From positions 57,807-121,806 of the forward strand of contig JBHJOA010000014.1 in the NCBI GenBank assembly GCA_050330205.1: a stretch of DNA of 64,000 bases, read 5' to 3'. Made by a program: the position numbers and the translations under genes. Source of the stretch: Pelagibius sp050330205. Its GTDB lineage: Bacteria; Pseudomonadota; Alphaproteobacteria; Kiloniellales; Kiloniellaceae. Below the pieces are notes generated by a model, which worked only from the letters and a program-made list of their open reading frames with translations, did no database searches and was not told the origin of the DNA. Below are positions 32,915 to 41,827 of this stretch, piece after piece. The first letter of the stretch is position 1. Each line of letters begins with the position of its first letter.

Positions 32915-34183
32915 CTAGAGGCGGCGCAGGTTGCGGTAGATCCAGGCAGCGGCGAAGGCGATGGCGACGGCCAGCGCCGGCTGCGCCAGCGGCATCAGCC
33001 AGGTCTGGCGCGCCAGAATCACCACGGCGAGGTAACCCCAGCCGGCGAGGATCGCCAGCACCGCGGGCCCGACGAAGCTGGGTCTGATGCGCAGCACCGC
33101 CCAGGCGGTCGCCAGCGCCAGCAGGACACAGACGCCCAGGACGGCCAGCGGCGGCGATCGCTTCACCGCTTCCTGCTGCAAGAGGTTGCGCACCGCCGTG
33201 GCGCTGACGAGCACCTCCGGCATGGTGCCGTCGGGCTCGCGGCCCGCCAGACTTTCGATCGCCGGCAATCGGCAGCGGGCGCCGTAGCGATCGGCGGCCT
33301 TCACGCCGAGGAAGCGCGCCGCCGTCACGCGCCGCCAGCGCGGGCCCTCGGTGCGGCCGAAGATCACGACCCTGTTGTCGAAATGCTTGCGGAAGAAGGC
33401 TTCGTCGCCCGCCTGCGCGCAGGCGTAAAGGTCGCCCAGGGAGAACACCGGAATGCCGCCGTCGCCACCGCGGAAGTTCAACAGCATGGCGTTGTCCTGC
33501 GACCCGGGAACGGCATAGCGGCCGAGCCTGAGATCGCTGCCGTTCAGCAAGTGCGGCCGCACGCCGATGACGCGCGCGGCCAGTTCGAGGGCCAGCGACG
33601 GATTGATGCTGACCACTCCGGCTGAATCGCGGCTGCTCTCGTAGAGCGCGGCGTGGCGCAGCACGCCGTCGGGATCGGGGTGGAGGGCGATGTGCCGCAC
33701 GTTGCGGTCGCCGCCGACCGCTTCGGCATGCGCGGGCGCCGGGCCGAGGCGGTCCGGTGCCGGCGCACGGCGTCCGAGCACGATCCGCCCCTGCCGGCCG
33801 GCCTCGCCGAGCACGGCGAGGTAGTCGTCGTCATATCCGTCCAGCGCCCCGTCCGCGGTGGCGACGAAGGCCTGCTGCTGGGCGATGATCGTGGCGCCGC
33901 CCTCCAGAGTGCGGCGCATCACCTCGGCGATCTGGGGGGTCCAGAGTTCCTGCGGCAGGCGGTCGAAAGGCGGGCGCAGCGCCGTGTCCTGGTCGAGGGC
34001 CACCACCACCACCGGCGACGGCAGCGGCGGCCGGCGGGAAATATTCTGGCCGTAAACCTCGTGCCGGGCCCGCAGCAGGAGATCGTAGGCGGGTCCTTCG
34101 AGGTCGCGCAGCGGCGGCTGAACCGCCAGATAGGCCGCCAGTCCGGCAATCACCAGTGCTGCAAGGCCGTCGAACCAACGCAT
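32915..34183 (-). CDS. CHASE2 sensor protein lacking an output domain
   Basis: This 422-residue protein starts with one membrane helix (5-21). It then has a large extracytoplasmic CHASE2 domain (about 25-320) with PVVVVALDQDTALRPPFDR, the typical HPDPDGVLRHAALYE and LNFRGGDGGIPVFSLGDLY, and three C-terminal helices (about 345-415) ending in IYRNLRRL. CHASE2 proteins normally continue into a kinase, cyclase or GGDEF domain; here the protein stops right after the last helix. It may signal through a separate partner or only bind a ligand. Confidence 0.85.
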   Translation of the reverse strand: MRWFDGLAALVIAGLAAYLAVQPPLRDLEGPAYDLLLRARHEVYGQNISRRPPLPSPVVVVALDQDTALRPPFDRLPQELWTPQIAEVMRRTLEGGATIIAQQQAFVATADGALDGYDDDYLAVLGEAGRQGRIVLGRRAPAPDRLGPAPAHAEAVGGDRNVRHIALHPDPDGVLRHAALYESSRDSAGVVSINPSLALELAARVIGVRPHLLNGSDLRLGRYAVPGSQDNAMLLNFRGGDGGIPVFSLGDLYACAQAGDEAFFRKHFDNRVVIFGRTEGPRWRRVTAARFLGVKAADRYGARCRLPAIESLAGREPDGTMPEVLVSATAVRNLLQQEAVKRSPPLAVLGVCVLLALATAWAVLRIRPSFVGPAVLAILAGWGYLAVVILARQTWLMPLAQPALAVAIAFAAAWIYRNLRRL

Positions 34184-34651
34184 CGCCTGCTCCGGCTTTC
34201 CTGGCGCCAGGCGGCGCCCGGCGGCGCCCGCTGGAAAAGCGCGCCGCGCAAGGAAACCCCAGATTTCCAGCCGGGGCCAGTGTTCTAGATACCACCCACG
34301 GGTTCTAGATGCCTCGACGAAGCTTACCGGAGCGTTAAGCCGGCGCCCGCCGCAGCGGCGCCCTTCGCGGGCCCGGGAATAAAGCGGCGGCGGCCCGGTC
34401 GATAGGTCGAGGCGTTCGCGAAGCGACCCCCGTCGCCCAGCGCGCGCCGAGAGCGGATACCGGCGGCGGTTCCGCCCCGCGGATCGCCGCCAAGTGTTCC
34501 GGGTCGAAGCAAATACGGGCGTGCCCTTCCCTCACGGCCCGTAGAGGCGGCCGGCGCAGCTCTCTCCCCTGGCGCCGGCCGCCGTCCCGGGCGCCCGACC
34601 TGACCAGTGTTCTTCGTTTGAACGACTTCGTTCCCCTTGGAGGTTTAAATC
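34184..34651. other. Gene-free region upstream of the CHASE2 gene and lipoprotein gene
   Basis: 468 bp without a supportable gene. It contains the direct repeat at 34282-34310 and several G+C-rich palindromic patches. A short minus frame (34335-34535) begins MREGHARICFDPEHLAAIRG but has no ribosome site or recognised homology. The last 40 bp hold an inverted GTTC/GAAC motif and the TTGGAGG ribosome site (34637-34643) of the lipoprotein gene. Confidence 0.55.
34282..34310. repeat. Direct repeat GTTCTAGAT, 20-bp period
   Basis: GTTCTAGAT occurs at 34282-34290 and 34302-34310, exactly two helical turns apart and about 100-125 bp upstream of the CHASE2 start (minus strand). Each contains the palindrome TCTAGA; CTAG is generally rare in such genomes. 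This could be a regulator site; no regulator is identified. Confidence 0.5.
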
Positions 34652-34900
34652 ATGTCGAGATCAGTCATTTTCACCACCCTCGCCGCCTCGGCCCTCGCCC
34701 TCGGCCTGGCCGCCTGCGACGAGCAGCAGGCCTCCGACAGCTCGTCGGTGCCGATGCAGCAGCAGGGCGCGGTGCCCAGCGGCGAAAGCAGCGCGCCGGC
34801 GCCGATGACGCCGGAGAGTGGCGCCGAGCCGTCCATGCAGCCGGAGACGGAGCAGCCCGAAGACGGCACCGGCGACGCCCTGCCCGGCAGCAGCCAGTAG
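34652..34900 (+). CDS. Small lipoprotein
   Basis: This 82-residue protein has a lipoprotein signal: hydrophobic segment then LGLAAC with the lipobox Cys at residue 22. The mature part is low complexity, rich in Ser, Pro, Glu and Gln (SSAPAPMTPESGAEPSMQPE), and is probably disordered in the periplasm. TTGGAGG lies 8 nt before ATG. It lies upstream of the ECF sigma gene with a strong hairpin between them, so it is probably a separate unit. No function assignable. Confidence 0.7.
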   Translation: MSRSVIFTTLAASALALGLAACDEQQASDSSSVPMQQQGAVPSGESSAPAPMTPESGAEPSMQPETEQPEDGTGDALPGSSQ

Positions 34901-34928
34901 GCGTTCCGGCTCCGCCGAGCACCTCGCC

Positions 34929-34961
34929 GGGTCGGCTTCGAGGAACCCCCGAAGCCGACCC
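34929..34961 (+). terminator. Strong hairpin after the lipoprotein gene
   Basis: A perfect 12-bp stem, GGGTCGGCTTCG (34929-34940) with CGAAGCCGACCC (34950-34961), has a 9-nt loop. It starts 28 nt after the lipoprotein stop. No U-run follows, so it is either a Rho-assisted terminator or an mRNA 3' stabiliser. Confidence 0.55.
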
Positions 34962-35164
34962 AAGGGGGCCCGCGCGCCGCCACCGTGGCACTACCGCCGG
35001 TATCCACAGGTCATGGCATGAATACGGCGACGATCACCACAATTCGCCACAAATCAGCCCCCGTAAGGTTCCACGACACCCCGGGGCCCCGTGCCTACGT
35101 TCAACCCATGCGCGTCGGCGCGAGGCCGGCCGCGCCAAGGGAACAACGGCTGGAGGCCAAGCGC

Positions 35165-35689
35165 GTGGCGAAGACGGATTCGACGGTTCTGGAACATCTC
35201 CCCGGCCTGCGGCGCTATGCCCGGGCCCTGACCGGCAATGCCGCCGAGGCGGACGATCTGGTGCAGGAATGCCTGAGCCGCGCCCTCGCCCGGCGCCAGA
35301 AAGCCGGGTGCCAGAAGGCCGGCGAGATCCGCAACCTGCGGGCCTATCTCTTCACCATCCTGCACAACGCCCATGTCGACCGCCTGACCGAGCGGCGGCG
35401 CTGGAACTACAGCGTGCCGCAGGAGGCGCTGGAGAACCTGCTGGCGCGCCCGGCGCCGCAGCACGGGCAGATGGAACTCTACGACCTGGCGGACGCCCTG
35501 GAGCGGCTGCCCGAGGAGCAGCGCCAGGCGGTGCTTCTCGTCGGCTACGAAGGCATGGCCTACAAGGAAGCCGCCGCGACCCTGGACGTCCCCATCGGCA
35601 CCGTGATGTCGCGCCTGTCGCGCGGCCGCGAGGCGTTGCGCCGCATGATGAACGGCGCGCCGATGGCCAATCTTCGGAAGGTGCAATGA
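35165..35689 (+). CDS. ECF-type RNA polymerase sigma factor
   Basis: This 174-residue protein has sigma-70 region 2 (LEHLPGLRRYARALTGNAAEADDLVQE and LRAYLFTILHNAHVD, about 10-70) and region 4 (LERLPEEQRQAVLLVGYEGMAYKEAAATLDVPIGTVMSRLSRGREAL, about 110-160). GTG at 35165 was preferred because GGAGG lies 8 nt upstream and region 2 starts ten residues in; ATGs at 35018 or 35108 would add a basic tail with no ribosome site. The stop overlaps the start of the putative anti-sigma gene (ATGA), so it is likely held inactive by that protein. Confidence 0.9.
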   Translation: MAKTDSTVLEHLPGLRRYARALTGNAAEADDLVQECLSRALARRQKAGCQKAGEIRNLRAYLFTILHNAHVDRLTERRRWNYSVPQEALENLLARPAPQHGQMELYDLADALERLPEEQRQAVLLVGYEGMAYKEAAATLDVPIGTVMSRLSRGREALRRMMNGAPMANLRKVQ

Positions 35690-36699
35690 CGGCAGTCCGC
35701 GTCCTGCATGACCGCCACGACAACGACAACTCGGTGCAGGAAGCCGAGTTGCAGGCCTATGTCGACGGCCAGCTCGACAGCCGGCGCCGGGCCGCCATCG
35801 AGGCCTACCTGGCGATCCATCCCGGCGAGGCGGCAAGGCTGGCGGCCTACCGCAACCAGAACATCGGCCTGCACGCGCTGTTCGATTCGCGGCCCGACGG
35901 CGGATACAGCGAAGACGACGTCCCGGCCGAACTGGCCGCCATGGCCGGGCGGCTCGACGCCCGACTGCGCCGCGGCGGCAGCGCGGGGGCGGCGATGCGA
36001 CACCTCCCGCGCCTCGCCGCCTCTCTTACCCTGCTGCTGACCGCCGGCGCCGCCGGCTGGGTCGCGCTGAGTCACGTCGACGGCCGCAACGACCCGCTGG
36101 TGGCCTTCACCCACCAGGCGACGCAGGCGCCGCTGCAGGAAGCGGGGCAGACGGCGGGAGTCACGGTTGCGGCCACCGAGAGCGGACAGCCGGTGGCGGC
36201 CTGGTTGTCCGCGCAGCCCGGTGGCGTTGCGGCGCAGGTGCCCGACCTGGAATCGCTCGGCTTCCGCCTGGCGGGCGAGCGGCTGGTGACCACCTCGAAC
36301 GGCCAGCCCGCCGCCCAGCTGCTCTACCGCGACGACGCCGGGGCGCGCGTGACCCTCACCATGCGCGAGAGCGGCACCGTCGGGCAGACCGGCTTCAGCT
36401 TCGCGCGCGACGGCGACACCGCGCGCTTCCTCTGGCAGGACACCCACATGGCCTACAGCCTGTCGGGTGCCATGGCGCAGGAGAAACTGCTGCTGCTCGC
36501 CGAGACGGTGAGTGCCAGCCTGCGCAGAGGCCCGGCAGGAATTCCGCAACAGGAAAACGCCGGCAAGGCTCCGGAAACGCCGGAGGCGCCCGCGAGCGGC
36601 CCGGCCCCGACACCGGTCGCGCCGGCGCCGAGCCTCGACAATGTGCCCCTCATCCCGGTGCCGGCCGCAGAGGCGGAGAACCAGCCGAAAGACACCTGA
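35686..36699 (+). CDS. Transmembrane anti-sigma factor (no zinc motif)
   Basis: This 337-residue protein has a cytosolic N-terminal 100 residues with the anti-sigma pattern EAELQAYVDGQLDSRRRAAIEAYLAIHPGEAARLAAYR, one membrane helix (about 109-128) and a periplasmic part of about 200 residues with repeated strands, ending in a Pro/Ala-rich tail. The HxxxCxxC zinc motif of ZAS factors is absent, and the protein has no Cys in the cytosolic part, so redox sensing by zinc release is unlikely. Translationally coupled to the sigma gene (ATGA at 35686). Confidence 0.82.
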   Translation: MTAVRVLHDRHDNDNSVQEAELQAYVDGQLDSRRRAAIEAYLAIHPGEAARLAAYRNQNIGLHALFDSRPDGGYSEDDVPAELAAMAGRLDARLRRGGSAGAAMRHLPRLAASLTLLLTAGAAGWVALSHVDGRNDPLVAFTHQATQAPLQEAGQTAGVTVAATESGQPVAAWLSAQPGGVAAQVPDLESLGFRLAGERLVTTSNGQPAAQLLYRDDAGARVTLTMRESGTVGQTGFSFARDGDTARFLWQDTHMAYSLSGAMAQEKLLLLAETVSASLRRGPAGIPQQENAGKAPETPEAPASGPAPTPVAPAPSLDNVPLIPVPAAEAENQPKDT

Positions 36700-36737
36700 G
36701 AGGCGACCGCCGGGGCACCGCCTGAAGGCTCGTCGCC

Positions 36738-38876
36738 CTACGCTTCGGCCTTGCCGCAGACCAGCAGCGCGAAGGCGTAGGCCAGCGCCACCTCGTGCAG
36801 CTTGTCGAAGCGCCCCGAGGCGCCGCCGTGGCCGGCGGTCATCACCGTCCTCAGCAGCAGCAGATTGTCGTCGGTTTTCGTTGCCCGCAGCCGGGCCACC
36901 CACTTGGCCGGCTCCCAGTAGGTGACGCGCGGGTCGGTGAGGCCCGCCGTCGCCAGGATCGCCGGATAGTCCTTGGCCTCGACGTTGTCGACCGGCGAGT
37001 AGGCGGCGATGGTGCGGTAGGCCTCGACGCTCTCCAGCGGATTGCCCCACTCCGGCCACTCCGGCGGCGTCAGCGGCAGGTCCTTGTCGCACATGGTGGT
37101 CAGCACGTCGACGAAGGGCACCTCGGCGACGATGCCGCGGAAGAGGTCCGGGCGCATGTTGGCGACCGCCCCCATCAGCAGGCCGCCAGCCGAGCCGCCG
37201 TGGCCGACGATCTGCCCGGCGCGGGTGAGGCCGAGGTCGATCAGCCCTTCCGCGGCGGCGATGAAGTCCTTGAAGGTATTGACCTTCTTTTCCCGCTTGC
37301 CGTGCAGGTACCAGCCGTAGCCCTTGTCGGTGCCGCCGCGGATATGGGCGATGGCATAGATGAAGCCGCGGTCGATGAGGCTGAAGCGGTTGGTCGAGAA
37401 GGCCGCCGGGATCGCCATGCCGTAGGAGCCGTAGCCGTAGAGCAGCAGCGGCGCCGAGCCGTCGAGCGGCGTCGATTTCCGATAGACCAGCGACACCGGC
37501 ACCTCCTCGCCGTCGTGGCCGCGCGCCAGGATGCGCCGCGACTCGTAGTCGTCGGGATCGTGGCCGCTCGGTACCTCCTGCTGCTTGCGCAGGAGCCGCT
37601 CGCGGGTCGCCATGTCGTAGTCGTAGACCTGCTGCGGCGTGGTCAGCGACGAATAGGCAAAGCGCAGGCTGGCGGTGTCGTAGAGGTAGCCCGGCACCAG
37701 CCCCAGGGAATAGGCCGCCTCGTCGAAGGCGATCGAGTGCTCCTCGCCGGCATTCCAGTCGGTCACCACCAGCCGCGGCAGGCCGTCCTCGCGCTCCAGG
37801 CGCACCAGGTAGTCCTTGAACAGCTGCAGCCCGAGAATCAGGCAGCCCGGCCGGTGCGGGACGACGTCGCTCCAGTGCTCCGGCCCCGGCGTCGCCAGCG
37901 GCGCCTCGGCGATCTTGAAGTCGATGGCGCCCTCGGCGTTGGTCAGGATGAGGAATCGCTCGCCGTGGTCGCTGACCTCGTACTCGACGTCGCGCCGACG
38001 CGGCGCGATCAGGCGCGGCGCCGACTCCGGCACCGCCGCGTCGATCACCCGCACCTCCGAGGTGGTGTGGTCGTGCGCCGAGATGACGACGAAGCGGTCG
38101 CTCTCGGTCTTGCCGAGGCTGACGAAGAAGCCGGGATCGGCTTCCTCGTAGACCAGGACGTCGCCGGAGGGATCCTCGCCGAGGCGGTGGCGGAAGACCC
38201 TGGAGGGGCGGTGTTCGGCATCGAGGGTGACGTAGAACAGGGTGCGGCCGTCGTTGGCCCAGACCAGGCTGCCCTGCGCCTCCTCGATGGTGTCGGGCAG
38301 CAGGGCGCCGGTTTCCAGGTCCTTCACGTCGATGCGGTAACGCTCGGAGCCGTTGCGGTCGACCGAGTAGGCCAGCAGGCGGTGGTCGGGACTGTGCTCG
38401 CAGGCGCCGACCCGGAAGAAGCTCTCGCCCTCGGCCTCGCAGTTGCCGTCGAGCAGCACTTCCTCTCCGTCGCGGTCGCCGGCCTCGGCCGCAGTCGGAC
38501 GTCGGCAGAATACCGGGTGCTGACCGCCGGTCTCGAACCGCTGGTAGTAGGCGTAGGGCCCGTCGGGGCTCGGCACCGTGCTGTCGTCTTCCTTGATGCG
38601 CGCCTTCATCTCCGAGAACAGCCGTCGCTGCAGGGCTTCGGTCGCGGCCATGGCGACTTCCGTGTAGGCGTTCTCCGCCTCCAGATAGGCGCGGATCTCG
38701 GGGTCGAGGACGGCGGGGTCGCGCATCACCTCGCGCCAGTTGTCGGCGCGCAGCCAGGCATAGGGATCCTCGCGGGTCACCCCGTGCAGCGTGATCCGGA
38801 CCGGCTTGCGGGGCGCCACCGGCGGCGCCGCGAGGGGGCCTCGCGGCGCGGGGCGCGGACTTCTATCTTTGGGCAC
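36738..38876 (-). CDS. ptrB: Oligopeptidase B (S9A serine peptidase)
   Basis: This 712-residue protein has an N-terminal beta-propeller (about 70-420) and a C-terminal alpha/beta hydrolase. The catalytic triad is readable as Ser562 in GHGGSAGG, Asp648 in GLTDPRV and His683 in TAGHGGASG. VTREDPYAWLRADNWREVM and IAHIRGGTDKGYGWY are hallmarks of oligopeptidase B, which cleaves short peptides after Arg or Lys. Length matches E. coli PtrB (about 686) with a short Pro/Arg-rich extension. No signal peptide, so cytosolic. Converges on the anti-sigma gene. Confidence 0.94.
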   Translation of the reverse strand: MPKDRSPRPAPRGPLAAPPVAPRKPVRITLHGVTREDPYAWLRADNWREVMRDPAVLDPEIRAYLEAENAYTEVAMAATEALQRRLFSEMKARIKEDDSTVPSPDGPYAYYQRFETGGQHPVFCRRPTAAEAGDRDGEEVLLDGNCEAEGESFFRVGACEHSPDHRLLAYSVDRNGSERYRIDVKDLETGALLPDTIEEAQGSLVWANDGRTLFYVTLDAEHRPSRVFRHRLGEDPSGDVLVYEEADPGFFVSLGKTESDRFVVISAHDHTTSEVRVIDAAVPESAPRLIAPRRRDVEYEVSDHGERFLILTNAEGAIDFKIAEAPLATPGPEHWSDVVPHRPGCLILGLQLFKDYLVRLEREDGLPRLVVTDWNAGEEHSIAFDEAAYSLGLVPGYLYDTASLRFAYSSLTTPQQVYDYDMATRERLLRKQQEVPSGHDPDDYESRRILARGHDGEEVPVSLVYRKSTPLDGSAPLLLYGYGSYGMAIPAAFSTNRFSLIDRGFIYAIAHIRGGTDKGYGWYLHGKREKKVNTFKDFIAAAEGLIDLGLTRAGQIVGHGGSAGGLLMGAVANMRPDLFRGIVAEVPFVDVLTTMCDKDLPLTPPEWPEWGNPLESVEAYRTIAAYSPVDNVEAKDYPAILATAGLTDPRVTYWEPAKWVARLRATKTDDNLLLLRTVMTAGHGGASGRFDKLHEVALAYAFALLVCGKAEA

Positions 38877-39247
38877 AGTAATATCTCGCTTTTTCTATCT
38901 TTGCGTTCATATCCGGCCGGCTTTCCGAGGCCGCGCGTCGTTCTGTCGCAGCGCCCGCCCGGGTGTAGCATCCCCGGGCCGGCGCAGGCAAAACCCATGC
39001 GAATTGCGCCGCCGCAACGGCCCGGTCAGGCGCGGCGCCTCGCACCCACAGGGCAGCGAAAACCACGCGCTCCGCTTATTGACCTGGATCAATGGCAGGT
39101 CCCCGGGGGGCTGCCAAGAGAGGGCGTACGAAAGAGCCCCGTGCAGGACCGTGACCGAGGGGATGGCGCCGGCCGACGGCGCCCGGTCGCAGGTCGCGAG
39201 GCTCTTGTTATAATGGGATTCGGTTTCGAACCTGATTGGGGCATCTG
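38877..39247. other. Intergenic region between ptrB and ccoN
   Basis: 371 bp serving divergent genes, with no coding signal I can support. It contains the FNR-type site at 39079-39092, a G+C palindrome right after it (GGCAG..CTGCC, 39094-39115) and a perfect TATAAT (39209-39214) 33 bp before the ccoN ATG without a convincing -35. Confidence 0.65.
39079..39092. promoter_or_regulatory. FNR/FixK-type binding site
   Basis: TTGACCTGGATCAA matches TTGAT-N4-ATCAA with one deviation (C at position 5). It is centred 162 bp before the ccoN start. FNR/FixK sites of this form activate ccoNOQP in alphaproteobacteria under low oxygen. The fnr or fixK gene is not in the window. Confidence 0.82.
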
Positions 39248-40918
39248 ATGAGCAATTCGACCGAGGCTTCCGGCGCGGGGCCCATGACCCTCCTGGCGGG
39301 CCTTGCGCTGGCGTTGGCCGGCATCATGGGGCTGTTCCTCGTCGCCAACGCGCACGACGGCGCCATCGCCTTCCACGGCTATCTCTTCATCGCCTTCTGC
39401 ACGCTCGGCATCTTCTGGATGATCAAGCGCCACTACGACGGCGCGGCGCCCGATGCCGAGGTCGGGATCGGCGACGGCTCGCGCTACAACGACGGCGTGA
39501 TCCGGGCCGGCGCCATCGCCTCGCTGTTCTGGGGCGTGGTCGGCTTCCTCGCCGGCCTCGTCATCGCCCTGCAGCTCGCCTTTCCCGAGCTCAACCTGCA
39601 TCTGCCCTGGACCAATTTCGGCCGCCTGCGGCCGGTGCACACCTCGGCGGTGATCTTCGCCTTCGGCGGCAACGTGCTGATCGCCACCTCGTTCTACGTG
39701 GTGCAGCGGACCTGCCGCGCAAGGCTCGCCGGCGACTGGGCGCCCTGGTTCGTGTTCTGGGGCTACCAGCTGTTCATCGTGATGGCGGCCAGCGGCTATG
39801 TGCTGGGCGTCACCCAATCCAAGGAGTATGCCGAGCCCGAGTGGTACGTCGACCTCTGGCTGACCGTCGTCTGGGTGGTCTACCTGCTGGTCTTCCTCGG
39901 CACCCTGATGAAGCGGCGCGAACCGCACATCTACGTGGCGAACTGGTTCTACCTGGCCTTCATCGTCACCATCGCGATGCTGCACATCGTCAACAACCTG
40001 GCGGTGCCGGTGTCGCTGACCGGCTCCAAGAGCTACGTGCTGTTCTCCGGCGTGCAGGATGCCCTGACCCAGTGGTGGTACGGCCACAACGCCGTCGGCT
40101 TCTTCCTCACCGCCGGCTTCCTCGGCATCATGTACTACTTCGTGCCCAAGCAGGCGAACCGGCCGATCTACTCCTACCGCCTGTCGATCGTGCACTTCTG
40201 GTCGCTGATCTTCCTCTACATCTGGGCCGGCCCGCACCACCTGCACTACACGGCGCTGCCCGACTGGGCGCAGACCCTGGGCATGACCTTCTCGATCATG
40301 CTGTGGATGCCCTCCTGGGGCGGCATGATCAACGGCCTGATGACGCTGTCGGGCGCCTGGGACAAGCTGCGCACCGACCCGGTCCTGCGCATGCTGGCGG
40401 TCTCCGTCGCCTTCTACGGCATGAGCACCTTCGAAGGGCCGGTAATGTCGATCAAGTCGGTGAACTCGCTCAGCCACTACACCGACTGGACCGTCGGCCA
40501 CGTGCACTCCGGCGCGCTCGGCTGGGTCGGCTTTGTCAGCTTCGGCGCCCTCTACTTCCTGGTGCCCAAGCTGTGGAACCGCGAACGGCTCTACTCGCTG
40601 GCGCTCGTCAGCCTGCACTTCTGGATCGCCACCATCGGCATCGTGCTCTACATCACCGCGATGTGGGTCTCCGGCATCCTGCAGGGTCTCATGTGGCGGG
40701 CCTACGACAGCCTCGGCTTCCTCGAATACTCCTTCGTGGAGACCGTGGAGGCGATGCACCCCTTCTACGTGATCCGTGCCCTGGGCGGCCTGCTCTACCT
40801 GATCGGTGCCCTGATCATGGTCTACAACTGCTGGCGGACCATCCGCGGCGACATCCGTGAGGAGGGCCGCATCGGCGCTCCCGCGGGGCGCCCGGCCACC
40901 GTCGGCGCCGCCGAGTAA
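39248..40918 (+). CDS. ccoN: cbb3-type cytochrome c oxidase subunit I
   Basis: This 556-residue protein has about 14 membrane helices. Heme and CuB ligand blocks are readable: RPVHTSAVIFAFGGN (low-spin heme), WWYGHNAVGFFLTAGF (CuB), WAGPHHLHYTALPDW, and DWTVGHVHSGALGWVGF (hemes). It is the catalytic subunit of the high-affinity terminal oxidase. It is somewhat longer than typical CcoN (about 470-540) because of an extra N-terminal part with two helices. ATG at 39248 (MSNSTEASG). First gene of ccoNOQP-ccoGHIS. Confidence 0.96.
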   Translation: MSNSTEASGAGPMTLLAGLALALAGIMGLFLVANAHDGAIAFHGYLFIAFCTLGIFWMIKRHYDGAAPDAEVGIGDGSRYNDGVIRAGAIASLFWGVVGFLAGLVIALQLAFPELNLHLPWTNFGRLRPVHTSAVIFAFGGNVLIATSFYVVQRTCRARLAGDWAPWFVFWGYQLFIVMAASGYVLGVTQSKEYAEPEWYVDLWLTVVWVVYLLVFLGTLMKRREPHIYVANWFYLAFIVTIAMLHIVNNLAVPVSLTGSKSYVLFSGVQDALTQWWYGHNAVGFFLTAGFLGIMYYFVPKQANRPIYSYRLSIVHFWSLIFLYIWAGPHHLHYTALPDWAQTLGMTFSIMLWMPSWGGMINGLMTLSGAWDKLRTDPVLRMLAVSVAFYGMSTFEGPVMSIKSVNSLSHYTDWTVGHVHSGALGWVGFVSFGALYFLVPKLWNRERLYSLALVSLHFWIATIGIVLYITAMWVSGILQGLMWRAYDSLGFLEYSFVETVEAMHPFYVIRALGGLLYLIGALIMVYNCWRTIRGDIREEGRIGAPAGRPATVGAAE

Positions 40919-40932
40919 GGGAGGATCGGAAC

Positions 40933-41661
40933 ATGCGGTTCAAGCACGACGTCATCGAGAAGAACTCGATCCTCCTCCTGGTCCTTACCCTGCTGGTGGT
41001 ATCGGTCGGCGGACTGGTGGAGATAGCCCCGCTGTTCTACCTGGAAAGCACCATCGAGAAGGTGAAGGGCATGCGCCCCTACACGCCGCTGGAGCTGGCC
41101 GGGCGCAACATCTACATCCGCGAAGGTTGCTACAACTGCCACAGCCAGATGGTGCGGCCGCTGCGCGACGAGCAGGAGCGCTACGGCCACTACTCCCTGG
41201 CGGCGGAGAGCATGTACGACCACCCCTTCCAATGGGGTTCCAAGCGCACCGGGCCGGATCTCGCCCGCGTCGGCGGCCGCTATTCCGATGCCTGGCACGT
41301 CGCGCACATGAACGATCCGCGCAGCGTGGTGCCGGAGTCGATCATGCCGGGGTACCCCTTCCTGGCCGAGACGCCGCTGCGGATACGCGACGTCGCAGCG
41401 CACCTGCGGACCAACCGCACCGTCGGCGTCCCCTACACCGACGAAATGATCGAGATGGCCGAGCAGGATCTCTTCGCCCAGGCGGACCCGGACTCCGACG
41501 GCGCCACCGAAGTCGCCGAGCGCTATCCCGGCGCCGTAGTCTCGAACTTCGACGGCGACCCGACGCGGCTGACCGAACTCGACGCCATGATCGCCTATCT
41601 GCAGATGCTCGGCACCCTGGTGGACTTCGAGGCCTACGAGCCCGAAGCCAACTACCGTTAG
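40933..41661 (+). CDS. ccoO: cbb3-type cytochrome c oxidase subunit II (mono-heme)
   Basis: This 242-residue membrane-anchored c-type cytochrome has one N-terminal helix (about 13-35), then the heme c site EGCYNCHSQMVRPL (Cys66, Cys69, His70), and downstream YDHPFQWGSKRTGPDLARVG with the probable Met ligand region further on (MPGYPFL). It passes electrons from CcoP toward CcoN. A strong GGGAGG precedes the ATG; the gap to ccoN is 14 bp. Confidence 0.96.
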   Translation: MRFKHDVIEKNSILLLVLTLLVVSVGGLVEIAPLFYLESTIEKVKGMRPYTPLELAGRNIYIREGCYNCHSQMVRPLRDEQERYGHYSLAAESMYDHPFQWGSKRTGPDLARVGGRYSDAWHVAHMNDPRSVVPESIMPGYPFLAETPLRIRDVAAHLRTNRTVGVPYTDEMIEMAEQDLFAQADPDSDGATEVAERYPGAVVSNFDGDPTRLTELDAMIAYLQMLGTLVDFEAYEPEANYR

Positions 41662-41674
41662 GAGGCGCGGGACC

Positions 41675-41824
41675 ATGCAATACGAACAAGTTTCGCAGTT
41701 CGCGGCCACCTACGGCCTGATCTACCTGGTGATCCTGTTCGCGGCCGCGCTGGCCTACGCCTTCTGGCCGTCGAACAAGAAGAAGTTTGATGAGGCGGCC
41801 CGCCGGCCGCTCGAGGAGGACTGA
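41675..41824 (+). CDS. ccoQ: cbb3-type oxidase subunit IV (CcoQ)
   Basis: This 49-residue protein (starting MQYEQVSQFAATYGLIYLV) has one membrane helix (about 13-31) and a basic, then acidic tail (WPSNKKKFDEAARRPLEED). CcoQ stabilises the CcoP subunit in the complex. Position between ccoO and ccoP and length match. GGAGG lies 10 nt before the ATG. Confidence 0.93.
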   Translation: MQYEQVSQFAATYGLIYLVILFAAALAYAFWPSNKKKFDEAARRPLEED

Positions 41825-41827
41825 ACC

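Noticed and set aside
34335..34535. Short minus open frame starting MREGHARICFDPEHL
   Set aside because: Looks slightly protein-like but has no ribosome site, no recognised family and overlaps a G+C-rich palindromic patch; not enough to call.
39209..39214. TATAAT as the FNR-dependent -10 of ccoN
   Set aside because: About 126 bp from the FNR site centre and without a matching -35; kept only as a note.
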